A DNA stretch of 64,000 nucleotides from Rhodanobacteraceae bacterium. GTDB taxonomy: Bacteria > Pseudomonadota > Gammaproteobacteria > Xanthomonadales > Rhodanobacteraceae. The notes beneath the pieces are model-generated. The model made no database searches. It saw nothing but the letters and a program-made list of their open reading frames with translations, and had not been told where the DNA came from. Of the stretch, positions 21,516-30,679 are shown one piece after another. The first letter of the stretch is position 1. Each line of letters opens with the position of its first letter. The stretch covers positions 88,613 to 152,612 of the forward strand of contig SCQU01000026.1 in assembly GCA_004299555.1 (NCBI GenBank). Direction: 5' to 3'. The translations under genes and the position numbers were made by a program.

Positions 21516-22771
21516 TGCGGCCGCTCGCGCTCGACGCGGCCGATCGGCCCGCGCAGGGCAATGATCAGCAGCAGGCCCGGGAGCGCCGACAGCGCCGCGA
21601 TGACGAAGAAGTGCGACCAGCCAACGTGCGGAACCACCCACGCCGCCAGCGGCCCAAGGAACACCCGGCCGATCGCGGCCAGCGCCGACAGCAGCGCAAA
21701 CTGGGTGGCCGAGAAGCGCACGTTGCAGAGCGCCGTCAAGAGCACCACGAACGCGGTACTGCCAAGGCCGCTGAAGAAGTTTTCCGCGCCGACGACGCCC
21801 GCCAGCAACGTGATGTTGGGCCCGCTGTACACCAGCGACATGTAGCCAAGATTCACCAGCGCCTGGCAGATACCAAGCGCCAGCAGGGCTGGAAACAGGC
21901 GCATTTTGGTCACCACCCAACCGCCAGCCAGTGCGCCGGCGAGGCCCGCGAGCAGGCCGAAGACCTTGTTGACCGTACCGAGCTGCGCCAGCGTAAAGTG
22001 CGGCACGCGCAACAGGAATGTGGTCGACAGCGACAGCGCGAATGCGTCGCTGATCTTGTAGAGCACCATCAGCGCCAACCACGCCAGCGCCAGCCAGCCG
22101 TAGCGGTGGAAGAAGTCCAGGAACGGATCGACCACCGCATCCACGAAGCGCGTGACCGGTACCTCGTTGGGCGCGTCCGGAGACAACACCGTCACCGCGA
22201 CCATCGCCAGCATCAGCACACCCATCAGGCGGTAGGTGAACGCCCAGCCGGCGTACTGGGCGAGGATCAGCGCCAGCGCACCGGACACGACCATGGCGAT
22301 GCGGTATCCGCCCTGCATGAAGCCGATGCCCCAGCCGCGTTCCTCGGGACGCAGCAGATCGGTGCGGTGCGCGTCGTAGGCAATGTCCTGGGTGGCCGAG
22401 GAAAACGCCACCAGCACCGCCAGCAACACCAGCACCACCGCCAGATGCTGCGGGGTTGCAAAGCTCATCGCGACCAGCGTTGCGCCGCACACCAGCTGCA
22501 TCAGCGCGATCCAGCCGCGCCGGCGCCCCAGCCACGGCAACCGGAACCGGTCCAGCAGCGGCGCCCACAGAAACTTGAGGGTGTAGGCCGCGCCGGTCAG
22601 CGTGATGAAACCGATGTCCTTCAGGCTGAGGCCCGCCGTCGTAAACCACGCCTGCAGGGTCGGGTTGGACAGTGCGAGCGGCAGGCCCGAGGAAAATCCG
22701 AGCAGCCCAATGCTGAGGATGCGCCACCTGCGCCCGTGCGCCGGGTCCGCCACGCCCGGCTCAGTCTGCAT
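21512..22771 (-). CDS. AmpG-like muropeptide permease (MFS)
   Basis: Major-facilitator transporter of 419 residues with about 12 hydrophobic segments. The early motif LKFLWAPLLDRF and the TQDIAYDAHRTDLL stretch are typical of AmpG, which imports anhydro-muropeptides from the periplasm. Sitting tail to tail with anmK (4-bp overlap) supports that role, because AnmK acts on the sugar released from the imported material. Its start overlaps the end of the upstream exonuclease gene by 11 bp. Confidence 0.85.
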   Translation of the reverse strand: MQTEPGVADPAHGRRWRILSIGLLGFSSGLPLALSNPTLQAWFTTAGLSLKDIGFITLTGAAYTLKFLWAPLLDRFRLPWLGRRRGWIALMQLVCGATLVAMSFATPQHLAVVLVLLAVLVAFSSATQDIAYDAHRTDLLRPEERGWGIGFMQGGYRIAMVVSGALALILAQYAGWAFTYRLMGVLMLAMVAVTVLSPDAPNEVPVTRFVDAVVDPFLDFFHRYGWLALAWLALMVLYKISDAFALSLSTTFLLRVPHFTLAQLGTVNKVFGLLAGLAGALAGGWVVTKMRLFPALLALGICQALVNLGYMSLVYSGPNITLLAGVVGAENFFSGLGSTAFVVLLTALCNVRFSATQFALLSALAAIGRVFLGPLAAWVVPHVGWSHFFVIAALSALPGLLLIIALRGPIGRVERERPH

Positions 22772-23561
22772 AGTCGATGCACAGGGGTGCGTGATCGGAA
22801 AACTGCGGTTCGCGCGTGATGCTGCACGCTTTCGCGCGCTTGCCGATGCCGGGTGTCGCGATCTGGTAGTCGATCCGCCAGCCGACGTTGTTGGCGCGTG
22901 CGCTGCCGCGGTTCGACCACCAGGAATATTCCTCGGCGTCGGGTTTTACCACCCGAAAGCTGTCCAGCCAGCCGTGTCGCGGCTGCGGGCTGCCGTCGCC
23001 GTGGCGGTCGGCGATGAGCGCGTTCAGCCACGCGCGTTCTGCCGGCAGGCAGCCGGAATTTTTCTGGTTGGACTTCCAGTTGCGGATGTCACGTTCGCTG
23101 CGCACGATGTTCCAGTCGCCGCACAGCACGTACTCACGCCCGCTGGCGAGCCAGCCGTCGAAAATCTGCCGCAGCTTCTTCATCGCCGTGAACTTGAACG
23201 CCTGGCGCTCGTCGCCCGAGGTCCCCGAGGGCACATACAGCGACACTACCGACAGCTTGTCAAAGCGCACTTCGAGGTACCTGCCCTCGTCGTCAAACGG
23301 CTTCCAGCCGATGTTCGTCAACACTTCGTCGGGTTCGTGCCGGGCGTAAATCGCGACGCCGCTGTAGCCTTTTTTGGTGCTCGCGCTGCGGTAAAAGCTG
23401 CTGCAACCGGCGGGGTGGAAACGCGGATCGGCCAGCTGATCCGCTTGCGCCTTGGTTTCCTGGATGCAGGTGACGTCAGCCTTCTGCCCGGTCAGCCAGT
23501 CGAAAAACCCCTTGCGGGCAGCCGAGCGGATGCCGTTGGTATTGCAGGTGATGATGCGCAC
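22761..23561 (-). CDS. xth: Exodeoxyribonuclease III (XthA/ExoA family)
   Basis: AP endonuclease and 3'-5' exonuclease in base excision repair. From the GTG at 23561 it has 266 residues, beginning VRIITCNTNGIRSAARKGF. It carries IQETKAQ (metal-binding Glu), VPSGTSGDERQ, CGDWNIV, the RIDYQI stretch and the terminal SDHAPLCIDY (catalytic His/Asp). The open frame continues 71 codons upstream into the pyrE side without conservation, so the GTG is preferred. Confidence 0.94.
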   Translation of the reverse strand: MRIITCNTNGIRSAARKGFFDWLTGQKADVTCIQETKAQADQLADPRFHPAGCSSFYRSASTKKGYSGVAIYARHEPDEVLTNIGWKPFDDEGRYLEVRFDKLSVVSLYVPSGTSGDERQAFKFTAMKKLRQIFDGWLASGREYVLCGDWNIVRSERDIRNWKSNQKNSGCLPAERAWLNALIADRHGDGSPQPRHGWLDSFRVVKPDAEEYSWWSNRGSARANNVGWRIDYQIATPGIGKRAKACSITREPQFSDHAPLCIDYAD

Positions 23562-23703
23562 GCGTGTGGGTCCATGGCGGGATCGGTGCAGCGTAAAGCA
23601 AACGCGCGCGCGCTGCCGGATTGTCCCCGGCCAGCCGCGGGTGCAGCGTCCGTCCATGGCTGCCCCCGTATCATGAGGCCTTGCCACCCGGACCTTCCGC
23701 CCC

Positions 23704-24348
23704 ATGCTTGCCCACCAGCGAACCTTTCTAGATGTTGCACACGCGCGTGGCGTGTTGCGGTTTGGCGACTTCACCCTGAAATCGGGCCGGCAAAGCCCCT
23801 ACTTTTTCAACCTGGGCCGGATCGATACCGGCGCGGCGCTGGCGGCCGTGGGCAGCGCCTACGCGGCCGCCAGCGTGACCAGCGGCATCGCGTTCGACAT
23901 GCTGTTTGGCCCGGCCTACAAGGGCATCGCATTGGCGGCGGCAACCGCCATCGCCCTCGCGCGCGAGCACGCGCGCGACGTGCCGTTTGCCTACAACCGC
24001 AAGGAAGCCAAGGACCATGGCGAAGGCGGCACGCTGGTGGGTGCGCCGCTCAAGGGTCGCGTCCTGATCGTGGATGACGTGATCACGGCGGGTACCGCGG
24101 TGCGCGAGTCGCTGGGACTGATTCAAGCCGCGGGCGCGAAGGTGGCGGGGGTACTGGTGGCACTGGACCGGCAGGAGCGTGGGCAGGGTGAGCATTCGGC
24201 CACCCAGGAACTGGCGCGCGAACACGGTGTGTCGACGCTTGCGATCGTCAACCTCGCCGATCTGATGGAATACGCCGGCGGGCGCGCCGATTTGGCCGGG
24301 CAGCGCGCGCGCCTCGAGGCCTATCGGGCGCGTTACGGTGCCGTGTGA
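23704..24348 (+). CDS. pyrE: Orotate phosphoribosyltransferase
   Basis: Converts orotate and PRPP to orotidine-5'-phosphate in pyrimidine synthesis. The 214 residues start [36 protein letters not shown]. It carries FGPAYKGI (69-76), [13 protein letters not shown] (97-109) and the PRPP-binding [12 protein letters not shown] (121-132). It diverges from xth. Length matches the family. Confidence 0.97.
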   Translation: MLAHQRTFLDVAHARGVLRFGDFTLKSGRQSPYFFNLGRIDTGAALAAVGSAYAAASVTSGIAFDMLFGPAYKGIALAAATAIALAREHARDVPFAYNRKEAKDHGEGGTLVGAPLKGRVLIVDDVITAGTAVRESLGLIQAAGAKVAGVLVALDRQERGQGEHSATQELAREHGVSTLAIVNLADLMEYAGGRADLAGQRARLEAYRARYGAV

Positions 24349-24413
24349 CCGCCTTCGGCCCGCAACTTGCATGATGCACCGACCTATACTGTGAACTTCA
24401 AACGGAGGCATCG

Positions 24414-25073
24414 ATGCGCCGAACGGTTTTCAGCCTGTTGCCGGTGGCGCTGCTGGCGGTCGTGCTGGCCGTGCCGGCGGCGGCAGGCAATCCGACGCCG
24501 ACCGAGCACTACCGCTGGAAAGACACCGCGGGGGTCGTGCATTTCAGCGACACCATCCCGGCGTCGGCGCTTGCGGGCGGCTACGAAGTGGTCGACGACA
24601 AGGGCCGGGTGGTGCGCACCGTCGCGCGCGAGCTGACGCCGGCCGAGCGCAGGGTGGCCGAAGCCGAAGCCGCACGCGCGGCCGCCGCCAAACGCGCGGC
24701 GCAGCAGCAAAGCATGGAAGATGCGCAGATGCTGGCGGCCTACCCGACCGACACCGCGCTGGTGCAGTCCCAGCAGGCGCAGCTCAAGCAGATCGAGGCC
24801 AGTCTTGCGACCCTGCAGGCAAATCTCGCCAGCCAGGAAGATTCGTTGACCGAGTTGCTGTCGCACGCGGCCGACCTTGAGCACGCGAAGAAACCGCTAC
24901 CGCCGTACGTCGGCAAGCAGATTGCGAGCCAACGGGACACCGTGAACAATGAACGCGCGGCGCTGGCCCAGCGCCGCGCCGACCTCGCGCGTACCAAGGC
25001 CAGGTTTGCAGCGCAGTTGCAGCGTTATCGCAGTTTGCGCGCGAAGTACCAGGGTGACGCCGCGTCACAGTAG
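24414..25073 (+). CDS. Secreted DUF4124-domain protein with coiled coil
   Basis: A 219-residue exported protein of unknown role. A signal peptide (LLPVALLAVVLAVPAAAG) is followed by a DUF4124-type stretch, YRWKDTAGVVHFSD. The rest is long, Ala/Gln/Arg-rich and predicted to form coiled coil (about 75-215). Such proteins are common in Xanthomonadales and Pseudomonas, usually uncharacterised. A GGAGG ribosome-binding site precedes the ATG, and a TATACT -10-like hexamer lies at 24385-24390, so it probably has its own promoter after pyrE. Confidence 0.8.
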   Translation: MRRTVFSLLPVALLAVVLAVPAAAGNPTPTEHYRWKDTAGVVHFSDTIPASALAGGYEVVDDKGRVVRTVARELTPAERRVAEAEAARAAAAKRAAQQQSMEDAQMLAAYPTDTALVQSQQAQLKQIEASLATLQANLASQEDSLTELLSHAADLEHAKKPLPPYVGKQIASQRDTVNNERAALAQRRADLARTKARFAAQLQRYRSLRAKYQGDAASQ

Positions 25074-25083
25074 GCGGCGCCGG

Positions 25084-25356
25084 TCAGGCGGGCGTCCGCT
25101 GCGCTTCGATGTGCGCGGACAATGCGCGCAGCGAACTGAACGCCCGCCGGTTGTCGGGATTGTCCGAACGCAGCTGCACGCCGTAGCGCCTGGACACGGC
25201 CAGCGCGAGTTCCAGCGCATCGATGGAATCAAGTCCGAGCGCGCCGCCAAACAACGGCGCCGCCGGGTCGATGCTCTCCGGCGCAACGTCCTCGAGGTTG
25301 AGGCTCTCCACGATCAACTTGGCCAGCACCTGCTCGGCAGGGGTCTGTTGGGTCAT
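25084..25356 (-). CDS. Acyl carrier protein-like protein
   Basis: A 90-residue acidic helical protein with the phosphopantetheine attachment motif GLDSIDALEL (Ser44). It resembles carrier proteins of aryl-polyene/xanthomonadin clusters more than housekeeping AcpP, which normally reads DSLD at this site. It diverges from the adjacent chorismatase gene, whose 3-hydroxybenzoate product is the known starter for xanthomonadin. The rest of an aryl-polyene cluster is not in the window. Confidence 0.85.
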   Translation of the reverse strand: MTQQTPAEQVLAKLIVESLNLEDVAPESIDPAAPLFGGALGLDSIDALELALAVSRRYGVQLRSDNPDNRRAFSSLRALSAHIEAQRTPA

Positions 25357-25471
25357 GCCTGGGATGCTCCATCACCGCGCTGAATCAGCCGGTCAGTGTA
25401 CCATGACGGGTTTCAGTTACGCCCGCGGAGACACGTGGATCCATGACCCCAGGCAGCACGGAACCAGGCGC

Positions 25472-26446
25472 ATGACGGCGGCTGCCCCGGGTGCGTTGCG
25501 GGTAGCCTATTGCGCTGATCCGGTGCCCGCGCTGCTGGAGCGGCCGGGCACGTTGGCGGTGTTCACCTTCGATGGCCAATCGGCGCCCCCTGGGTCCGAT
25601 CCGCGCCGCCTTGGCGTCCTGCTGGCGCCGCTCGCCGGGCGCGCGCCGTGCGAGCGCTGGTCGGTCGAGGCCGATGTCAGTCACGGTCGCGATGGCGATG
25701 TGCGCTGGGCGTGTGGTGGCGGTTGGCGGTTCGTTGCCATCGAGGCGGACGAAGATGCCCAGGGTGGCCTCGAGGCCGCGACCCGGTACGTCTATGACCG
25801 CCTGCTCGGGCACGCTGCCGGCCACCCCGAACGGCACTGCTTGCGGATCTGGAACTACCTCGATGCGATCAATGCGGGCGCTGGCGACAGCGAACGCTAC
25901 CGGCGCTTTTGCAGCGCCCGCGCACGCAGCATGGCCGTCCACGGGCTCGAACGTTATCCTGCCGCAACCGCCATCGGCCACCACGGCGTGCATGGGCGGC
26001 TGCAGGTGTACGCGTTGTGCGCGGCGGAGGCCGGCGTTGCATTGGAAAATCCGCGCCAGGTGAGCGCCTGGAACTACCCGCGGCGCTACGGGCCCGATGC
26101 ACCCAATTTCGTCCGCGCCATGCAGCTGCCGCGTGGCGGACTGGCCATTTCCGGGACCGCCGCGGTACTGGGTGCCGATTCGCACCATCTGCACGACGTG
26201 ACCGCGCAGGCCACCGAGGCGATCGCCAACCTGCGCGCCCTCCTGGCCGGTGCCAGGTTGCCGGCCTTTGCCGCGGCATCGCCACTCAAGGTTTATGTGC
26301 GCCATCTTGCCGATGCCGCCCGCGTGTCCGCCGTGCTCGAGCGTGAATTGGCGCCGTCGGTACCGCGGTTGCTGCTGCAGGGTGATGTCTGCCGCCGTGA
26401 ACTGCTGGTTGAAATCGACGGCTGGCGCCTGGCCGAAGGGTCCTAA
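25472..26446 (+). CDS. Chorismatase, XanB2/FkbO/Hyg5-like
   Basis: Predicted to cleave chorismate to hydroxybenzoate(s) and pyruvate. The whole 324-residue protein looks like the XanB2 family, with [50 protein letters not shown] and the C-terminal LLVEIDGW holding the likely catalytic Glu. In Xanthomonas XanB2 yields 3-hydroxybenzoate (xanthomonadin) and 4-hydroxybenzoate (ubiquinone). The ATG at 25472 gives a length near the ~333 of XanB2; an ATG at 25403 would add 23 residues. It diverges from an ACP gene and overlaps glmU tail to tail by 4 bp. Confidence 0.87.
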   Translation: MTAAAPGALRVAYCADPVPALLERPGTLAVFTFDGQSAPPGSDPRRLGVLLAPLAGRAPCERWSVEADVSHGRDGDVRWACGGGWRFVAIEADEDAQGGLEAATRYVYDRLLGHAAGHPERHCLRIWNYLDAINAGAGDSERYRRFCSARARSMAVHGLERYPAATAIGHHGVHGRLQVYALCAAEAGVALENPRQVSAWNYPRRYGPDAPNFVRAMQLPRGGLAISGTAAVLGADSHHLHDVTAQATEAIANLRALLAGARLPAFAAASPLKVYVRHLADAARVSAVLERELAPSVPRLLLQGDVCRRELLVEIDGWRLAEGS

Positions 26447-27813
26447 TCCTCCTCGCGCGTGGGCCGCTGCCAGCGGCTCACGGTTGCCTGTTCGGCGCGT
26501 GCCAGGGTCAGTTGTTCGGCCGGCGCGTTGCGGGTGATGGTCGAGCCGGCACCGATGGTGGCGTTGGCGCCGATGGTGACGGGCGCGACCAGCGCGGTAT
26601 TGGAGCCGATGAAGGCGCCATCGCCGATCTCGGTGATGTGCTTGGCGACCCCGTCGTAGTTGCAGGTGATGGTACCGGCGCCGATGTTGACGCCGTCCCC
26701 GATCCGCGCATCACCGAGATACGTCAGGTGGTTGGCCTTGCTGCCTTCGCCGAGCTTGGTCTTTTTGGTCTCGACAAAGTTGCCGATGTGGGCCCCGGCG
26801 GCGAGCTCGGTACCGGGGCGCAGGCGCGCGAACGGGCCGATCCGGCACGCGCCGTAGGTGGTGACCCCTTCCAGGTCGCAGTGCGCCCGTACTTCGGTGC
26901 CGGCGGCCAGGTTGACGTTGCGCAGGCGGCAGAACGGGCCGATCTTCACCGCGTCGCCGAGGGTGACGCCGCCTTCCATGATCGCGTCGATGTCGATCTC
27001 CACGTCACGGCCGTGGCTGAAATGGCCGCGCAGATCGAAGCGCGCGGGGTCGGCCAGGCGGACGCCTTCCAGCATCAGCCGGGTGGCGTCGCGGCGCCGC
27101 AGGTACGCCGTCAGCGCGGCGAGCTGGGCCGCGTCCGCGGCGCCGAACGCCTCGATCCGGTTGCCGGTCAGCGCGACGTCGGCCGGGGTGCCGTCGGCGG
27201 CGGCCAGCGCGAACGCGTCGCCAAGGTAGAGCTCGCCCTGCGGATGATCCGCTGCCAGCCGGTCGACCCAGCGGCGCAGGCAGCGGGCCTCGGCGAAGAC
27301 GACGCCGGTGTCAACCACGCGCGCCGCGCGCGCGTCGGCGTCGGCGTCCTGGTCCTGGACGATCGCGCGCACGCGCCCGAGGCCGTTGCGCAGCACCCGC
27401 GGGTAGCCGCGCGGATCGTCCAGCTCCGCCGCCAGCACCGCAAGCTCCGCGTGGGTGGCGATAAGTTCGCGCAGCGTCGCCGCGCGCAGCAACGGCACGT
27501 CGCCGTACAACACCAGCACGCGCGCCGCGTCGGGAATGCCGTGCAGGGCCAGGCGCACCGCGTGGCCGGTGCCCAGCGGCTCGGGCTGATGCACCCAGTG
27601 GATGTCGGTATCGCGGGCGAAGGCCGCGCGCAGCTGTTCGCCGCGGTGTCCGTAGACCACATGCAGGCCGGCCGGCCCCAGGGCGCGCGCGGTATCCAGC
27701 ACGTGCGCCAGCAGCGGCCGCCCCGCCAACGGCAGCAACACCTTCGGCAGCAGCGACTTCATGCGCTTGCCCTCGCCTGCGGCGAGGACGATCACATGCA
27801 GCGGATCGGCCAT
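26443..27813 (-). CDS. glmU: Bifunctional N-acetylglucosamine-1-phosphate uridyltransferase/acetyltransferase
   Basis: Makes UDP-GlcNAc for peptidoglycan and LPS. From the ATG at 27813 it has 456 residues, the same length as the Escherichia coli enzyme. The N-terminal uridyltransferase has [14 protein letters not shown] and YGDVPLL. The C-terminal half is a left-handed beta-helix of hexapeptide repeats (for example [14 protein letters not shown] and [18 protein letters not shown]). Two upstream in-frame ATGs add 8-10 residues only. Confidence 0.97.
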   Translation of the reverse strand: MADPLHVIVLAAGEGKRMKSLLPKVLLPLAGRPLLAHVLDTARALGPAGLHVVYGHRGEQLRAAFARDTDIHWVHQPEPLGTGHAVRLALHGIPDAARVLVLYGDVPLLRAATLRELIATHAELAVLAAELDDPRGYPRVLRNGLGRVRAIVQDQDADADARAARVVDTGVVFAEARCLRRWVDRLAADHPQGELYLGDAFALAAADGTPADVALTGNRIEAFGAADAAQLAALTAYLRRRDATRLMLEGVRLADPARFDLRGHFSHGRDVEIDIDAIMEGGVTLGDAVKIGPFCRLRNVNLAAGTEVRAHCDLEGVTTYGACRIGPFARLRPGTELAAGAHIGNFVETKKTKLGEGSKANHLTYLGDARIGDGVNIGAGTITCNYDGVAKHITEIGDGAFIGSNTALVAPVTIGANATIGAGSTITRNAPAEQLTLARAEQATVSRWQRPTREED

Positions 27814-27897
27814 GGTCATGATCTCCCGGATATCAGCCAACATTGGCGCAATCGCGGCCCGCCGGCAAGTGCGGCGGACCGGATGCCGGCCGCGGGG

Positions 27898-29697
27898 TCA
27901 ATCGGCGGCCGGCAGTACCGCCAGCACTTCCTCGACGGTGGTCAGGCCGCGCCGGACCTGCGTCGCGGCAGAAATGCGCAAGGGCTGCATCCCCTCTTCC
28001 AGCGCGAAGCCGGTGAACCCGTCAAGGTCGAGGTTGGCGGTGATCATCCCGCGCAGGCGCGATGAAACCGACATCATTTCATACACGCCGGTGCGGCCGA
28101 GGAAGCCCGTCTTGCGGCACTCGATGCAGCCGACCGGGGCGTACACCTCGGCCGGCGGCGGGATGACCCAGCCGCGGGTCAGCGCGGACCAGGTGACCGG
28201 GTCCTGTGTGGCCTTGACCTTGCAGTGCGGGCACAGCGTGCGCACGAGACGCTGTGCGACCACGCCCGCCAGGGTCGACTGGATGAGGTAGTGCGGCACG
28301 CCGAGGTCCAGCAGGCGCGTGATCGCCGACGGCGCGTCGTTGGTGTGCAGCGTCGAGAGCACCAGGTGCCCGGTCAGGGATGCCTGTACCGCCATCTGCG
28401 CGGTTTCGAGGTCGCGAATTTCGCCGATCATGATGATGTCGGGGTCCTGCCGGAGCAGCGTGCGGACGCCTGCCGCGAAGTCAAAATCGATCGCCGGTTG
28501 CACCTGCGACTGATTGAACTCTGGGCTCACCATCTCGATCGGGTCCTCGACGGTGCAGACGTTGAGTTCCGGGCGCGCGAGGTGTTTCAAGGTCGAGTAC
28601 AGCGTCGTCGTCTTGCCCGAACCCGTGGGCCCGGTCACGAGCACGATCCCGTGCGGGCGCTCGACCATGCGCCGCCAGGTCTTTTCCTCTTCCGCCGAAA
28701 AGCCGAGCTGCCTGAATTCCTTGACCACGATGTCCGGGTCGAAGATGCGCATGACGATCTTTTCGCCGAAGGCCGTCGGCATCGAGGAAATGCGCAATTC
28801 CACTTCACGGCCGGCGGCCGAGCGGGTCTTGATGCGGCCGTCCTGCGGACGGCGCTTCTCGGCGACGTCGATGCGTGCGAGGATCTTGATGCGCGCCGTC
28901 ACCGCGGTCATCACCACCGGCGGCAGCTCGAACACCTTGTGCATCACGCCGTCGATCCGGAAGCGGATCAGCGCGGCTTCGCGGCGGGGTTCCAGATGAA
29001 TGTCCGACGCGCGCTGCTCGAAGGCGTACTGCAGCAGCCAGTCCACGATGTGGACGACGTGGCGGTCGTCGGCGCCGATTTCGCCGGCCTTGCCGAGTTC
29101 CAGCAACTGTTCGAAGTTCAGGATCGCCGACCCGTCGGCGGGGTCGGCCTTGGCCTCGCGCGCCTTGGCGATCGAGCGCTGGACGCCGTAAAACTCCATG
29201 AGGTAGCGGTGGATGTCGAGCGGGTTGGCCACCACGCACTTGACCTCGTGCCGCAACATCTGCGCGAGGTCCGCGATCCAGCGCGTGTCGAACGGCTCGG
29301 CGCTGGCAAAGGTGACCACGCCGTGGGCGACCGCGACCGGCAGGATGCGGTGGCGCTGCGCGTAGGCCTGGCTCACGGCCTGGGTGACCGCCTTGACGTC
29401 GATCTTCATCGGATCGATCTTCAGGTACGGCAGCGCCGCCTTTTCCGCCAGCCACGCGCTCAGGGATTCCACCGTCAGCGGTTTGCCAGGATCGCTCAGG
29501 TTTTCGGGTTTGGCGCTGGCAATCACAACCAGCGGATGCAGTTCCACCGTGCCGCGTCCGGCGCGGCTGGCGGCGCGGATGCGCTTGGCGTCCTCGGCCG
29601 CGAGCAGGCCGTCGGCCACGAGCGCTGCCAGCACCTCGCCCAGTTCCAGCCGCCCGTTGCGCCCGAGTAGCGTCGTCGATTTGGGGATTGCCGACAT
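27898..29697 (-). CDS. GspE/PulE/PilB-family secretion ATPase
   Basis: Hexameric cytoplasmic motor ATPase for type II secretion or type IV pilus assembly. The 599-residue protein has an N-terminal MshEN/T2SSE_N-like region. Walker A is GPTGSGKTT, followed by [18 protein letters not shown] (Walker B with catalytic Glu) and [12 protein letters not shown] (His box). A zinc-type tetracysteine (LCPHCK and GCIECRK) lies near the C terminus. No pilC, pilD, gsp or pseudopilin gene is beside it, so its partner machine is elsewhere. The ATG at 29697 is used; the longer frame is unconserved. Confidence 0.88.
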   Translation of the reverse strand: MSAIPKSTTLLGRNGRLELGEVLAALVADGLLAAEDAKRIRAASRAGRGTVELHPLVVIASAKPENLSDPGKPLTVESLSAWLAEKAALPYLKIDPMKIDVKAVTQAVSQAYAQRHRILPVAVAHGVVTFASAEPFDTRWIADLAQMLRHEVKCVVANPLDIHRYLMEFYGVQRSIAKAREAKADPADGSAILNFEQLLELGKAGEIGADDRHVVHIVDWLLQYAFEQRASDIHLEPRREAALIRFRIDGVMHKVFELPPVVMTAVTARIKILARIDVAEKRRPQDGRIKTRSAAGREVELRISSMPTAFGEKIVMRIFDPDIVVKEFRQLGFSAEEEKTWRRMVERPHGIVLVTGPTGSGKTTTLYSTLKHLARPELNVCTVEDPIEMVSPEFNQSQVQPAIDFDFAAGVRTLLRQDPDIIMIGEIRDLETAQMAVQASLTGHLVLSTLHTNDAPSAITRLLDLGVPHYLIQSTLAGVVAQRLVRTLCPHCKVKATQDPVTWSALTRGWVIPPPAEVYAPVGCIECRKTGFLGRTGVYEMMSVSSRLRGMITANLDLDGFTGFALEEGMQPLRISAATQVRRGLTTVEEVLAVLPAAD

Positions 29698-29788
29698 CGC
29701 GTGTCCCGTGTCTGGGCAGGCACAGATCCGCTTCGAATCAGGCCTCGCCGCTATACTAACGCGCTTTGCGCCGGTGACCGGGACCCTG

Positions 29789-30679
29789 ATGGCTGCACCC
29801 ACTTTTCAACAGGTCATCGAGACCTTGAACCGCTACTGGGCGGAGCAGGGTTGCGTGTTGCTGCAGCCGCTGGATATCGAGGTCGGCGCGGGCACGTTTC
29901 ACCCGGCGACCTTCCTGCGCGCGCTGGGCGCGGCGCCCTGGGCCGCAGCCTATGTACAGCCGTGCCGGCGGCCGGCCGATGGCCGCTACGGCGAAAACCC
30001 CAACCGCCTGCAGCAGTACTACCAGTATCAGGTGGTGCTGAAGCCCAACCCCGACGACGTGCTTGATCGGTACTTCGGCTCCCTGCGCGAGCTTGGCATT
30101 GATCCGCTGGTGCACGACCTGCGGCTGGTCGAGGACAACTGGGAATCACCCACGCTCGGCGCCTGGGGACTTGGCTGGGAGGTGTGGTTGAACGGCATGG
30201 AAGTGACCCAGTTCACCTATTTCCAGCAGGCGGGCGGCCTTGAATGCAAGCCCGTTACCGCCGAAATCACCTACGGCCTCGAACGCCTCGCGATGTACCT
30301 GCAGAATGTCGATTCGGTGTTTGACCTCGTGTGGACCCACGCGCCGCACGGCGTGGTCACCTACGGCGACGTGTTTCACCGCAACGAGGTCGAACAGAGC
30401 GCCTACAACTTCGAGCACGCCGACACCGCCGAGATGTTCCATCGCTTCGACGCGTCCGAGGCCGCGGCCAACCGGCTGGTGGGCCTGCACTTGCCGCTGC
30501 CGGCGTACGAGCAGGTCATGCATGCCAGCCACGCGTTCAACCTGCTGGACGCGCGGCGCGCGATTTCAGTGACCGAGCGGCAGCGCTACATCCTCCGCGT
30601 CCGCGCCCTGGCCCAGGCCGTGGCGCGCGAGTGGGTGGCGCCGCGTGCGGTGGCCGCCGCGCCGCAGGCATGCGCATGA
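29789..30679 (+). CDS. glyQ: Glycine--tRNA ligase alpha subunit
   Basis: Catalytic class II subunit of the bacterial alpha2beta2 glycyl-tRNA synthetase. The 296 residues begin [20 protein letters not shown] and contain [18 protein letters not shown] sequence ([15 protein letters not shown]) and FTYFQQAGG, all hallmarks. A TATACT -10 hexamer lies at 29752-29757, 32 bp before the start, in the spacer shared with the diverging ATPase gene. Its stop overlaps the glyS start (ATGA). Confidence 0.97.
   Translation: MAAPTFQQVIETLNRYWAEQGCVLLQPLDIEVGAGTFHPATFLRALGAAPWAAAYVQPCRRPADGRYGENPNRLQQYYQYQVVLKPNPDDVLDRYFGSLRELGIDPLVHDLRLVEDNWESPTLGAWGLGWEVWLNGMEVTQFTYFQQAGGLECKPVTAEITYGLERLAMYLQNVDSVFDLVWTHAPHGVVTYGDVFHRNEVEQSAYNFEHADTAEMFHRFDASEAAANRLVGLHLPLPAYEQVMHASHAFNLLDARRAISVTERQRYILRVRALAQAVAREWVAPRAVAAAPQACA

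Noticed and set aside
25403..25471. Longer N terminus for the chorismatase from the ATG at 25403
   Set aside because: No ribosome-binding site is visible and the extra 23 residues exceed the usual XanB2 length; kept as an alternative only.
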